Part shown: piece by piece, positions 1 through 12,060 of the stretch
Numbering within the stretch: position 1 is the first letter of the stretch
How the letters are laid out: every line of letters starts with the position of its first letter
Translations under genes and position numbers: made by a program
The notes under the pieces: model-generated
The model's input: the letters and a program-made list of their open reading frames with translations, nothing else
The model's database searches: none
Told to the model about the DNA's origin: nothing
Assembly (NCBI GenBank): GCA_907163375.1
Contig: CAJQUW010004775.1
Span: 701,235 to 765,234, forward strand
Source: Prostheceraeus crozeri
Taxonomy: Eukaryota > Platyhelminthes > Polycladida > Euryleptidae
DNA length: 64,000 nt
Direction: 5' to 3'

Positions 1-399
1 TGAATTTCAGTTGAAATAGTCAAGATATCAAATGAAAATATCTGAATGTGGATTGCATAATCTGAATAGTAGTCTGAATTTAAGCAAAAAAGAAGTGTAG
101 TATTTTCTCATCTAAATTATTAACAAGTCCTCAGTTTGCCTTCGTTTTTCAATTTTTAGCGATTCAGGGCATGAGGATAAATCGACGACATTCATGCAAT
201 TCATAAAAATTAAAGGAAAGTAAGTTAGATAGCGTTAGAAAGTAAGTTAGACAATAAAATTTGGGTGGTTCAGTGGGTAATTTTTACCAAGTGCATAATT
301 TTCACATTTTGATGCTCTTTACTATCACTCTACGTCCGGAATCGGAGTTAAAGTTTTGTAATTTTGATCTCCGCATCCGGCCTGCTCTGCTGTTTCTGT
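1..399. other. intergenic, no gene seen
   Basis: AT-rich sequence on the left edge. A short phrase (agtaagttaga) occurs twice near 220-250. I see no coding potential or recognisable element before the piggyBac target site at 400-403. Confidence 0.6.
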
Positions 400-403
400 T
401 TAA

Positions 404-3057
404 CCCTGTGACGTCACCCTTAAAATACATCGCATTTTTTCAACCTGGGGGAAAAATGACCCCATGGTAGAAATTTGTGCTTTTATTGCTTTTAGATGCG
501 GTAGTCATTATATCAATCATATTTTTAAAGAATTTAGATGCATTTAGATGCAGTAGGAAATTATTGATGTTTGATAATACAAGCTGTAGGCCTACTATCT
601 TTCGCATGCTCCCACTCTGAAGTGAAAATAAAAACACCAGATTTCCAAAAAATTCAAATTTCATAATGAATTTAAGAGAATCATCGCAATTTCACAAACA
701 AATTTGCATGATGTAGACACATTCATTGCACAAAAGTAGTCCATGATCTTTACAACAAGAACGCTTGCAACGGAAACACTGTGTGCTCACCTTTTTGTCA
801 ATCGAGCGGGGACAGAAAAAGCATCTCCGTCTTTGAGTCAACATTCCCGTTGCTGGAGGATTTGAAGTTTCATTTTGAAGCTGACAACCCAGTGATCGCA
901 TGGCAACAGTTACTTGTGACTGTAGAGCTTGAGGATTTTGAATACGTTTGTTGATTTGCCGGTTCTTTCAGATAAAGTCGTCGTTTATAAGATTTGCCTT
1001 TGTTCCAATCTGGGAATTTCATGTACCACGTAATATACCTGCAATTGCTCCACAGTCTATCATGTTGAAAAAGAATACCATTGGCCAACGCTTTATTTTT
1101 CGTTTACTAGTATAAAGCCTTGCCAAATGATCCAGATTGTCTACGCCAGGTTTGGTTTTGTTGTAATGTTGGATAATAACAGGTTTATATTTGTCGTCTT
1201 CATCGATAGTCTCATCATGGTGCATAGAAGACAACAATATGACGGACCTTCCTTTTTTGGAACATAACTAACGAGGGTAAGTTGACGATCAACTCCAAAA
1301 ATAGATGAATACTCTGGCTTGCTGCGATTGCTTTGCATCTCTCTCGGGATATCAGCACGGTTTTTTCTTCTTGTTCCAACAATTGTAGTGCGCATGGCAA
1401 GCAAATCATGAGCTAAATCAACCGATGTAAAATAATTATCCATTGTTATATTTCTTCCTGTCTTTATCCAGGGCTGTACTAATCGTTTCACAAGATCTTT
1501 TACATTTGACCCAACTGGTGCATTGGGTTGCCTACCAAGATAGACTTCACCTTTCAGAGGAAATGGCGTTTCGCTATCACAAGCCCAGAATACCTTTATG
1601 CCGTATTTTCCGGGCTTCGAGGGTAGTACTGCCGGAAACTGCACCGCCCTCGTGTCGCTATCAATTGCTCGTCGACTGTTATGTCACTGCCTGGCTTATA
1701 AACGGGTTGTAGATTGGCCAAAAACATTACCCAGAAGTCACGGATAGGCGCCAATTTGTCTTGTGAAATACGTTGCTCTCTGGTTGCCTGATAACTCTTT
1801 GAAACGCGTAAGAGACATTGTGGCCCTGAATACGGGTCTACCATCTTTCGCTGACCATAGTTCGTCTAGAGATTCCCCTGAAGATCGCCACATACCTGCC
1901 AAAATCAGAAGACCGATCATAGCCTCTATTTCAGACGAATCAGTCTCACGCCGACCATGGGTTCTCTCATGTGTTTGATTCCATTTTCGTGCTGTAGATA
2001 GCCCTCTACGGTTTGTCTCTCGAACAATTAGACGTATCATATCATTTGTGAAAAAAAAGTTGAAACTATCAAAGATAGTATAAACTGATCTAACGCTCGC
2101 ACTGCTGAGCCCACTTTGTTGCCGAAGTACATTTGAAGCACGAGCTTGTGTCGGCCTTTCTGGATTTGTACTCCATATTCGCCCATTTTTGCTTTGTAGC
2201 TGATGTGGTATGTTGACTCGTTGATGTAAAGGCGGAGGATAATCGTTATTATTAACAGTCTTCGCTGTCATCGGAGGAGTCATTGGATTCGTCATTGGAA
2301 TCAGTCACTTGATTGTCGTTATCGTTGACATCACCGGTATCAGTTGATTCATCCTCAGTCAATTCAATATCAGATCCACTTTCGCGATCCATTATTTGTC
2401 GCGCTACGTCTTTCGTTGTGTACATTTTGCGAGCCATTGTAAATTACAAAGCGCGTGCATCAGACATTTGATTTTTATCCATCAGGGGACACAAGCGTGG
2501 ATTACTACTGAGCGCCCCGAGACTGCTTCATTCTTTTCGGGCTACATTCTTTTGGTGCCATTGTTAGCATATGACGCAAATCACAATTGACCTCTCTATG
2601 CAACGATAGCTGTGCAAACACAGTCAGTGCAAACTGCTGATAATCCTATCTCTATGGGCCTACGTTGGAATGAATAATGCATCGAACGCTAACACTTCTG
2701 TTATCTTGCACTAAAGTACTTGCGGCAGTGACTTCTATGGCAAGATATCCAACTGTCAGCTAACAAATCAATTCAATAGATCGGTTATTCCAGATATCTA
2801 TTGCCTCTGTCATACAATTTCATGCAGAACACAGACAACCGAGTTGACCCCAGGTTGACGAAATACGTTGTATCATCTGAAACCTCAGACTGTACCTTTC
2901 CTTCTCAATCAAATGTATACAGAGCAAACTTTTTGTGCTAAATTTGTTGCAGGGAAAGCTATTTATCAGGCAGGCCATAAGAGAGGTATTATTTGACATT
3001 ATGATCTACTATTGAAGTTTCGTGGGATCATTTTGACCCCAGGTTGACGGAAGAGGG
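404..3057 (-). mobile_element. piggyBac element 1, full length, with TTAA target duplication
   Basis: A complete piggyBac-type DNA transposon of 2654 bp. It is flanked by TTAA at 400-403 and 3058-3061, the fixed target of this superfamily. The ends read CCCTGTGACGTCA on the left and, in reverse complement, CCCTCTTCCGTCAACC on the right. A subterminal phrase CAACCTGGGG followed by ATGACCCC (left) or ATGATCCC (right) is present at both ends in inverted orientation, which fits transposase binding sites. The transposase relic fills 692-2437 on the minus strand. The remaining 600 bp at the right end hold no ORF. Confidence 0.88.
692..2437 (-). pseudogene. piggyBac transposase, broken by several frameshifts
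   Basis: The transposase cuts and reinserts the element at TTAA. The minus-strand start is the ATG at 2437-2435 (M-A-R-K). An acidic Asp/Ser-rich N-terminus (2252-2437) is followed by the DDE core in pieces lying in different frames: 1738-2295, 1596-1844, 1141-1644 and 1019-1237. The three catalytic Asp contexts are visible: ITVDEQL, ITMDNYF and KPGVDNLDHL. A C-terminal Cys-rich finger (CFFCP, CFRCK, CNEC) at 692-860 ends the protein. At least four frame changes separate these pieces, so the copy cannot make an active enzyme. Order and spacing of domains are those of a full-length piggyBac protein of about 580 residues. Confidence 0.9.
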
Positions 3058-3061
3058 TTAA

Positions 3062-4654
3062 GTCGATGATCACCGACAATCGTTTATGAATATTTCGACC
3101 ATCTATAACATGATCAGCAACTTCGACTTCGACTGCATTCGAATGGACTAATGTATTGCGAAAAAGAGCAAAGAAATAATCGATTGTGCAGATTTCTATC
3201 CCCGCAGTGTCTTGCAGTCATAGAAATTGATAACAATAAAACCTCTTGGTGTAAAATTTCATGCAATAGTGACACAAAGATTTTCATGCATCTTCACTTC
3301 GATGCATTTGTCAGCGGTTGCATCATTGGGTTAGAATTAGTCACATGTGCAATTCTAAGCTTTTCATTGGTTCTTCATGCCATAGCTTAATTATCCCGGA
3401 AGTGCCGCGACTTTGAGTCAATTTCCATTATATTCAAATTCAGATAAGCAATCCATTTCTATGGATGCAGTCATCACTGCACCCGTGGCCATGTTGAGGT
3501 TACTTCTTTCTTTGGTCGAATAGTCTAAAAACGTCATATCCACTTTTGAATGTTTGACATAAATTGTCTACAAACAATTTCCCTTTATTGCGGCAACATC
3601 TGTGGCAGAAATTGACCTTCTGTTGATGTCACAGAATTAGATTGTTTAATCGTGTCACTTTGCTAGAAGTGCAAACTGATGCAAACAGATGGCACATGCA
3701 GGAGCTTAATAAGTGGACAAAAAGAAATTTTTAATACCTTACAGAGATAGGAAAAATAGTCGTGCGTCGTTTGCGGATTGCTCTGAATTCCTTCAAAATG
3801 ATCCGATCGCCACGACTCCTTCAGTTTCGAAGAATTCAGATCATTGCGCAAATGTTTTCTCGATAATGTTGGGTCCTCCAATCATTTTTAAAAAAGTTAG
3901 CAGGCGCATGAAAAAACGTTCACAAACTTCTCTGTAGAACTTGACATCGACTGTCTCTTTGCTGTGTGATGCGGTTGATAAGTCACTGAAACTTTGCACA
4001 ATTTTGGCGTGTTTAATGTTGAACTGACTGCTTATAGGTCGATTGCTATGATATTTAGTCAGGAGATTGTGCCATTTCATTTACGTTACATGTTCCAATG
4101 CTTCCCTTCTAGTCAAACAGAACAAGAGACGAGCTGTCTAATTCTGTTGTTGATGTAGTTCATGGAACGAAGATGTAAATGTAGATGAGAAAATGGAAAA
4201 TTCAAACAGGTTAACTATGTTTCAGTCTTGTCAAATTGTTCTTTAAGACCAATGATCTGCAACACTGGTTTATTTATTTTTGCCTTCTACCATCGGCTCA
4301 GAACAATTTTGTGCATATGCAAATTCAAAGCGCAATATCGAAACATTGGTTGTCAGGGAGCTTTCGTCATGGCCAACATCCTGTGCACTAATCACTCTTT
4401 TCTGAAGTGGGGTCAAAAGTCATATTTTTCAAAATGTTTTAATACAAATTAACAACATGTTTATTTCATTTTTTTATTGCTTTTAGTCTTTTATCCCAGA
4501 TTTTTGCATCGCTTCTTTTCAATTCAACAACACATTAAAGGGATCAGAAACCTCAAAGGCTGTTTTGATGTGTGAAATGGGGCATCTGTTATGTAATTAA
4601 CATGCTGTTCATTAGTTTACTGAATCTAATGTTTACATCACACTACTTAGCTTA
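3062..4654. other. intergenic, nothing recognised
   Basis: About 1.6 kb of AT-rich sequence. Short open frames exist on both strands, but none resembles a known protein and none has splice or codon features that would support a gene. Confidence 0.5.
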
Positions 4655-4656
4655 TA

Positions 4657-4896
4657 CAGTGTTGTGCAGCAAAATTGCCCATACACCTGGTGATTTTGCA
4701 AAAAAACTCTGGAGTGGTCAAGAGGTGGCTACAAACGCTTTTTAGATTTGTATCTTTTTGAATTTTTCTGATCATTCTTACGAGACAAAAATGCTTGTTC
4801 AATAGGCGTATTGATTTGCATAAATAAATGTGTAATGAAGATAATCGTGCTTTTTTACAAATTTGATTATGTGGGCAATTTTGCCGCACAACACTA
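4657..4896. mobile_element. 240-bp MITE with mariner-like ends
   Basis: An inverted repeat bounds this stretch: CAGTGTTGTGCAGCAAAATT on the left, and in reverse complement TAGTGTTGTGCGGCAAAATT on the right, each followed by GCCCA. TA lies just outside the left end. The right-hand target base is altered. Size and ends fit a non-autonomous Tc1/mariner relative. No coding sequence is present. Confidence 0.7.
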
Positions 4897-5480
4897 TTTG
4901 TCGGCTGCAACTTAATTTCTTGTGAGAAATCTTGAACCTTCACATTTGCCTCACTACCACGAGGTGGATGAACAATGTGATTACTGGCTCACGATCGTCT
5001 TGATCTGCTTTCTATTTGAAAACATCAAGGCGCTTATATCAACAAGTTTTATCATGCCCTTCAACATGAATCTCAATTGTGCTTTAAAAATTATTGCCAA
5101 TATAAAGACATGCTCAGAAACGCTACTCAAAAATATGTTCAACCCGATAATTTTCTTCAGGATTTCCAAGCTTGTTCCAGAAAATATTGGTTCTGCAGAA
5201 TCAATAGATCTGGTAGGATTTTCTTTAAGGATTGATTGAGTTATGGATTCTTGAAGGTTTTGGCTTTACATTCCTTAAAGAATTTTCTTCAGGAGCTGTT
5301 GCATTCTTCACACCTGTTTGGAAAATAGACAATCTATATATTCAAATTATGTATGAACATGTGTGATCATTCTATGTTGTTGATCAAAACTGTGCGAAAA
5401 GATTAAGTATTGTAAAATCTAAGATTGAGTCAACAATTACCATTGAGTTTTTCTTATATCAGCATAAGGGTTAATAAGCA
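4897..5480. other. intergenic, nothing recognised
   Basis: AT-rich sequence. The longest plus-strand frame (4922-5239) is hydrophobic but matches nothing I know and lies between two MITEs. Confidence 0.45.
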
Positions 5481-5488
5481 AATGTAAT

Positions 5489-6400
5489 CAGTGGTGGGCG
5501 TTGCGATAAGTATTAGTAGTCGAAAATTTATCGCTTATCGCAAAGACCGGAAAATTTTATCGCTTTAAAATTTCCCGCGATAAATTTAGTGATAAAGTAG
5601 AAAACAAAAAACCGTTATTTAGCACTATTTTACAACTAGTTTCGTTTTCCATTTCACGTGATTCGGTAGACGGAATCGGTGAGTGAGGAGTTCAGTTAGC
5701 TTCAATTGAAATGGCTTTGGAGACTGTATTTATCTGTTTTTCACATATTTCATTGTATGAACAACGTCAGTACAAGTGTTATCAAATGGCCAGTTAATGG
5801 TCAGTTGATACATTTATCCCGTTATTCCGCATTGAGGCTACTTTCATGTATGGTAGATTGGAGTAATCCCGTACATGGAGATAATTCCGCACAGACGATA
5901 ATTCCGCAATAACGATCTTCTGCATTCCGCAAACGCGCGATTCGATTTGATATCATTTACTCGATACCTTGTTTTTTTAAAAAGAAACCTTCACCTCCAC
6001 AACCAGAGGTTCAAGGTGCCAAGGGGGTGGATGAGGCGGATGATGAATTACCTACATGTGCCTTAAATTGTTGCATTTGTGTTTGTGATGTTGTGCTGCG
6101 ACAGTTTTGTAGATTTGTATGTTGTTAAGAAGTAATAAATTGACAATTTCGGGTCTTTTGGTGTTATTGTTTTATTCAATATTACATGTGTATGTACATG
6201 GTGTTTTAAGTGTAAAAAAGAAGTTTTTTTGATACATATAAAAATGGATTACCATATTTTTGGTTTTATCGCAGGATTAAACGATATCGCCTTAATTTTG
6301 GAGGTCCAACTTTATTGCATTATCGTTATCGGACTTAGAGGAAAAATTTATCGTTTTATCTTTATCACTTTATCGAAACATTTATCGCTGCCCACCACTG
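5489..6400. mobile_element. hAT-type non-autonomous element, CAGTGGTGGGC ends
   Basis: The element starts CAGTGGTGGGC and ends GCCCACCACTG, an 11-bp perfect terminal inverted repeat. It is flanked by the 8-bp direct repeat AATGTAAT at 5481-5488 and 6401-6408, the target size of hAT transposases. The subterminal regions are packed with TTATCG / CGATAA words on both sides, which is typical for hAT transposase binding. The middle (5640-6150) has no intact protein. Confidence 0.88.
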
Positions 6401-6408
6401 AATGTAAT

Positions 6409-7010
6409 TAAATAATGACAGATCAATTATCTAATTAATTAACAATCAGTTGATTATTAACCAATAATGTCTGTAGCTACCGGTATGTACATTAAAAAAT
6501 GGTTTTACACCCAAATTTCTTCAAATGCGTGCTTTTTAAAACCAAATTGAAAAGCAATATACATGTACAAAGTAGGCCTAAGTTTTAAAACCATAGTCAA
6601 AAATTTGGTTTTAATGGTAGTTATATAACACTGTGTTCAATATTTCTTTTGTCTCCCTGACAACATAGAAACCGTGTGTCATTTAACAAAGTACAGTGCA
6701 CCATGTAATAGTCGTGTCTTAGTCATATGCTTGTGCGTACTGAGCACAAGAGCTGCATAGATGCACATTCAGTGGTTATCAAATTTGATGACCTGCACAT
6801 GTAAATCCATTTACTTGTACAATTACTTGCAAGGGAAATCAGAAAGACACTTATGGAAATCTAGGACGAGCATGTGGTCAATATTTGAACATATATACTA
6901 GTTTGTGTAAATAAATTATATACTGAAAGTTATAATTTGCAAATTTCAAAAAAAATGTGTTCCTTAAGCAAAAACATTTTTAAAACGGCGTTAAAATGCT
7001 CTTATTCTTG
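6409..7010. other. intergenic, nothing recognised
   Basis: AT-rich sequence between a hAT element and a LINE tail. No ORF of interest and no clear repeat ends were seen. Confidence 0.45.
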
Positions 7011-7504
7011 AAGTCAAAAGTCAAAAGTTGTTTATTTCCAAAAAACATTGGAAAACAATATTACTATGTTAAGGTCGGGTTGAATACATTCCAATGCGGC
7101 GTGCGGTCAGTGCTGTAGAAAAAATTAAGCAGATCAGGAAGGAGAGGAATTAATAATTGAGCATTTATTTATATTTCAGATTCTTTGTGGCGAATTCTTT
7201 CTTTTCTGACCATGCGCAACTCGTTGGCTTTTTTAAGAAATCTTGCGATGGATTTTAAATGCCTTGGAGTCAAGGTATTTATCAATTTATGAAATTCAAC
7301 TATCGTGTTGCAGCAACATAACAATGGTGCAATTTGTTGCCGCATATTTTGATGCAATGGACATTCTATCATAAAGTGATATAGAGTCTCCACTTTTGAT
7401 TCATTGCAAAGCTCACAAAGACGTTCTTCATATCGCAATCTGTTTCTATAACTGCCTGTTACAAAATCTAATTTATGATTTTTTGTCCTAAATTTTAGTA
7501 ACAT
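7011..7504 (-). mobile_element. LINE 3' end fragment
   Basis: A minus-strand frame of 111 residues (7169-7504) has the C-terminal Cys/His knuckle of LINE reverse transcriptases: CELCN, then about 8 residues, then YHFMIEC. It is followed by a 3' tail with GGAAATAAACA and copies of TTTTGAC near 7011-7030. A second copy of the same family lies at 36127-36600 on the plus strand, with the same knuckle and the same GGAAATAAACA tail. 5' truncation is the usual fate of LINE copies. The exact clade (CR1/L2-like or other) is not settled by this fragment. Confidence 0.72.
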
Positions 7505-7796
7505 ATCTATATCAATATGTTGAAGTAATGAAGTTTTGAAGCAATTGTCCGTTTAAGTTCTGACAGAATGTCTCTAATTTGCTTCAGATCTGCGAATTAG
7601 ACTGCCATCATTTGAAGAAACCGATAGAGATCGATTAAAAAATGACAGATGGAACAAGACAAAATCTAATTTGTTGTTGACATCCTTGGTTGAATGCAAG
7701 CACTCCCATTGGTAGATCGCTTTCCTGCGTCTGCTCAACGGATTAATAAAGCGGGAATAGCCAGGGAGGACAGTTGCTTCTGTCTTGAACGCTATA
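7505..7796. other. 5' flank of the GPCR gene
   Basis: About 290 bp between the LINE tail and the receptor start. It may hold the receptor promoter and 5' leader, but I see no clear TATA box or known site. Confidence 0.35.
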
Positions 7797-8771
7797 ATGA
7801 ATAATTCCTCTTCCGTCCACACTAAACTGCCAACATCTGCTTTTCTTGGACTTCAAGTGTTTTTGGCAACTGCAGCCGTCGTAGGAACATCAAGCAACTT
7901 ATTAGTTATTTACTCAATATCGAGAATACAACAACTTTCCAATCACTACATATATTTGACTTTACTAACACTGTGTGACATAGCAGTCTGTGCAGGTATT
8001 ATACCATCAGTATTGATATGGGACTCTAACTTGATAGATTTACCATTTAATAGCTTATATTGCACGATTACTGGATTTTTAATTATTGCTGTATTATCGA
8101 GCGAAATGATGATTCAATTGGTGATTGCTGTAAACCGGTGTGCTCTGATCACTTGGTCAAGATTTCATTATCAGAAAATTTTCGGAAAAAATCATCGAGC
8201 TATCGCGACTTGCTCAATTATAGCTATCATAAGTTTCCTCTTTGCGTTGGCCCCATTCACAGGCTTGGGAGAGTTTGGATATAATCAAAAAATGGGATTA
8301 TGCTTGCTGAATCCCCAGCATCCAAGAAGTCAAGTGATAATGATCATTGGAGACACCTGTCTTATTGTGCCAATAATGCTTTTAACCCTTTTGGCATACA
8401 TTCGGATAGCAGTGCATGTTTATCAATCGCGATATAGAAATAAAACTGCTGAGGTGACGAGAAGACTTACTAGAAGACATTCGTCAATATTAAAAAGGAA
8501 TCCTGGAAAAGAAACGAGACATACTCGCATTGTGCTGATAATTGCATCGGTGTGGTTAACGTTCACCATCACTTGGATACCAGCGGTTATCTTGACGTTC
8601 ATGGATGATGATTTTTTTGATGATATTCAAACTTTGAACATATCGGTCGTTCGAAGATTTATGGTGGCACTAGCCCTTTTCAACAGCGCAGTTGATCCAA
8701 TCATAATCAATTTTGGTGACAATAAACTGCGCAACTATCTGAAGACATTAAAAACCTGCCACTTTGAATAA
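7797..8771 (+). CDS. rhodopsin-class (class A) G-protein-coupled receptor, single exon
   Basis: An intact 324-residue seven-helix receptor of the plasma membrane, presumably coupling to a heterotrimeric G protein. I chose the ATG at 7797 because the N-terminus it gives is short and carries an N-glycosylation site (NNS). Landmarks: Asn34 in TM1 (GTSSNLLVI), Asp61 in TM2 (TLCD), Cys89 at the top of TM3 with a likely partner Cys169 in loop 2, NRC at 113-115 in place of DRY, Trp260 and Pro262 in TM6 (TWIP), and Asp300-Pro301 in TM7 in place of NPxxY. The usual Trp of TM4 is absent. The third inner loop (210-240) is basic and the C-tail is only about 20 residues. NRx at TM3 is known from melatonin and Tre1/Moody-type receptors. 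Ligand and closest subfamily cannot be told from sequence alone. No neighbour suggests its job. Confidence 0.88.
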   Translation: MNNSSSVHTKLPTSAFLGLQVFLATAAVVGTSSNLLVIYSISRIQQLSNHYIYLTLLTLCDIAVCAGIIPSVLIWDSNLIDLPFNSLYCTITGFLIIAVLSSEMMIQLVIAVNRCALITWSRFHYQKIFGKNHRAIATCSIIAIISFLFALAPFTGLGEFGYNQKMGLCLLNPQHPRSQVIMIIGDTCLIVPIMLLTLLAYIRIAVHVYQSRYRNKTAEVTRRLTRRHSSILKRNPGKETRHTRIVLIIASVWLTFTITWIPAVILTFMDDDFFDDIQTLNISVVRRFMVALALFNSAVDPIIINFGDNKLRNYLKTLKTCHFE

Positions 8772-10606
8772 TGTAAGTGAACCATCAACTTTCAACTGTA
8801 ATTATTCTTGTGTAATTGTGGTAAATTCCATCTCTTATTCCGATTTTAAAGAACACCTCACGCATGTATGACTTTACGGATATCAAACTAACAATTAATG
8901 AAATTTAAAGTATTCGGTTCAATATAATTAATAATATATTAATATATAATAATAATAATTGTCTACAAACAAGGTTTAAAGAAACCATTATCCGCGTGCT
9001 ATGATTACACAGTGAAGTCTCTGAACTTAATATCAAAAAAATTAAGAAAAATTGACATACACAAGAAATGTTTATGAATGAAATATATATTTTCAAATTT
9101 GATGACGTATAAACAATTGTTATTTATTTTTCATAATATCAAAAATCACGAAAATCTTCCATTTTACAAGAAAATTTGTCGGTGAATATCCATGCAGTGG
9201 ATCTTGCCGAGCCAATGAATTACTTATGCTGGCCGATCCGAAAGAGGACAGAATGCATTTTATATGAAATGCCAGCATCATCCACTGAAATCTAGAACAT
9301 TTTTTTGCATATTCATGATTGTCGATAATTAATCGTGTCCAAAGATTATCGAATTAATCAGTTAACAAGTTCGGAGTTTTAATTCAGTTCCAGTCATTTA
9401 ATTCATTTGTTACAACATCAATATTGATGTTTATAATGATTGTAGTAATTTCGTTTATTGCGATTTTACGGCCATTTTGCAACAGCGTCCCCAATTGACA
9501 TTAAATAATGGTGAAGTAAGAATATTTTCATCTTGAATTCGTGGTGGCGCTTCACTTCAAGAATAACATTTGACTAAATTGAAAAAACAAATATAATTTA
9601 AAATGGTTTTGATAATAGATAAAGATATAATATAATTGCTTCAAATCGCATTTTGCACGGCCTTCTTGATGGACTGTGAGTAAATAATTAATCTACTCAT
9701 CATAAAAACAAATTCTGCCTTTGTGTATTATTCATTTTTGATCATTTTTCCTGTTACTCATTCATATGTGAATTCCTGAACTTTTGATCATTCGTCGTTT
9801 CATACAATTTTTACGTACAGTTCATGTGAACAACGACATATCAATGTTTTTTACAGCATGTTAAAGTGCAGAATTCTTTGAATCTTTCATTTTGAGATTG
9901 ATGCTTTTGTGTATTTTTGTGAACTAATTTTTGACATTTTCTGAAAATGCGATCAATAGATCTCAATCAATTTGGACACGCCACTCTTGTTTTCTCGTGT
10001 GATATCTTAAATTGATAGTTGATTTTTGAATAAGATGGCAAATACTTTCCCAATGCACACGTACGTCTACGCTTATAGGTAATTCAATGTGGGAATTAGT
10101 AAATTACATTTGGGGAATTTTCTTGCATTGCTTTAGCTCATGTTTGGATGAATATTTTGTTTATTCGAAGGAAGATGTGCGTGTATGCATAATGATGGAA
10201 TACATGTAGAATAGGGCCCACTATCAATTTGTTTCAATTTGATCCAATCATCAGGGTATCAATAAATCCAGTAAAGTAGCCTATTGTCATTGAACATTTT
10301 AAATTTGTACAATATAATTCAATCATATTGTGCAGCTTATCGTGATGTTTAGAAAAAGTAATTTAGTTTTATTCACATCCTAAATAATAATATTCTTAAT
10401 ATTCTATGTGTATTTATTCATCATTTTTCAAAAAAATGTGGGTAAATCCAATTTATTCCACAACATTTCTGTCTTTTCAACTTTGGGTCTCAGATTTCCG
10501 TGAAAATTTGCATATATACTTATTTTTTTACGCTGAACACGAAAATCGTAGCGGCGACCACACCAAATAAAAACTTTCCATAGAAATTTAGCACTTTTAA
10601 AAAGCC
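8772..10606. other. long AT-rich intergenic stretch
   Basis: About 1.8 kb with no gene. It has AT-rich runs (for example 8925-8960) and a short inverted pair (gcagtggat near 9194, atccactg near 9280). The 3' end of the GPCR transcript should lie in its first part, but I found no canonical AATAAA close to the stop. Confidence 0.5.
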
Positions 10607-10619
10607 ATTTTTTCTACAT

Positions 10620-11415
10620 CTCGGTCAGAGGACAAATTGATCCCGGTCAGATAGATGTCGAATAGGAAACTCTTCGGCTTCTCCATTTGGGTTGCTGATG
10701 AAACTGGAAACTTAGGATGAATGCTTGCATGCGTAAAGCGAAGTGACCAAAATGTAATGTATTGCATATAATGTCCGTTGACCGTGACCCACCTTGTCCT
10801 CTGACCGAGATTTTTAAGGTCTCGGTCAGAGGACAAATTGATGTCGAACAGGAAACTCTTCGGTTTGTGCATTTGGGTTCATGAGACTGCGGGAACTTTG
10901 GACGAATACTTGAACGCGTAAAACGAAGTGATCTAAATGTAATTGCATACATAATCATGTCTTTAGACCGAGACCCTTGTACTCTGACCGAGATCCTCAA
11001 TTTCAACGTTGTCCTCTGACCGAGATTTTTTAGGGTCTCGGTCAGAGGACATTCTCGTGGTTTTTGGAGATTTTGAGAGGGTTAATTGATATAAATGAAG
11101 AATTTCTTTTGCATAGATATTAAGAGGATGGATCCCTCCTATGCTGTGAAATTTCATCGATTCCTGACAAAATTTCTGGTTTCAGCATCCATATGAAATT
11201 TTTGGGAATATTCAAATTCTCTGGTCGAAAAAACGGATAAAAATATTTTTAAATCAATATTGCACACTTGTAACGGCATCAAACTGAATTTTCTTTACGG
11301 ATTTATAAACTAGCACACTAGAGGATTCGTTTGGTGCAAAGCGTTTAATGGAAGAATCAATATTCTTCGAGAAAAGGTACCTCGGTCAGAGGACAGAAAA
11401 CGTCTCGGTCAGAGG
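10620..11415. repeat. repeat built from a GTCCTCTGACCGAGA word in both orientations
   Basis: The 12-base core CTCGGTCAGAGG, or its complement, occurs eight times: near 10620, 10798, 10821, 10982 (one base short), 11013, 11037, 11381 and 11404. Two tandem units start at 10620 and 10821 (201 bp apart). Both carry the phrases AGGAAACTCTTCGG and GCGTAAA-CGAAGTGA, with a few differences. Back-to-back opposite copies at 10798/10821 and 11013/11037 form hairpins with short loops. Degenerate copies occur near 10782 and 10962. No protein is encoded. Confidence 0.75.
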
Positions 11416-11424
11416 ACATTTTTT

Positions 11425-12060
11425 TCATTGGACAATGGAAACCCAGTGAAAATTCAATGATTAATATTGATTATAATATTTAAAATTAGACTGTCTTAAA
11501 GAGCTGATCTTCTTCTTTCAGATGACATAAATATTAGTGGGTGTATTTGAATGTATCTAATCGAAAATCCGTGTTGAACTGAGAGTACTGCAACTTTGGA
11601 CATGCTTTTTTGGTCTTTTTTCGGCAAATAACGGCAGCTTGTGAAGAAGGTCTTGGCTTTGTGACTTTTTAAAAACCATGCCATAATAGATGAGATCTTT
11701 ATGGTTCGATTAAAAAAAAAACTATTGAAATCGGTTCAGAAATATGAATTTTACAAATCAAAGACACATTTTCGTCAAATGTTGTGGATTAAATTGGATT
11801 TACCCATGTCTTCATGTAGGCTATTATACAGGGATACTAAGTTGAGTACATTTTTCCGAATCCGACTCTGGACATGGCAATTGTTGCGACTTTCCGAATC
11901 CCCGAAGCTTCACTGTAGCCACATTTGAATTACTAGAAAAATTATTGGCAAATAATGATGTTTGCCTTTGCAAAAGATCAAAACACATTCATGGCAACCT
12001 TATACTCGTACAACAAGGTTGTGAATCAACTTTTGAAATTTTGAGATGACTAAATGTACA
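11425..12060. other. intergenic, nothing recognised
   Basis: AT-rich sequence between the GACCGAGA repeat and a LINE relic. No supported feature. Confidence 0.4.

Noticed and set aside
4922-5239. 105-residue hydrophobic plus-strand frame
   Set aside because: No family resemblance, and an overlapping frame of similar make-up on the other strand. Looks like chance in AT-rich DNA.
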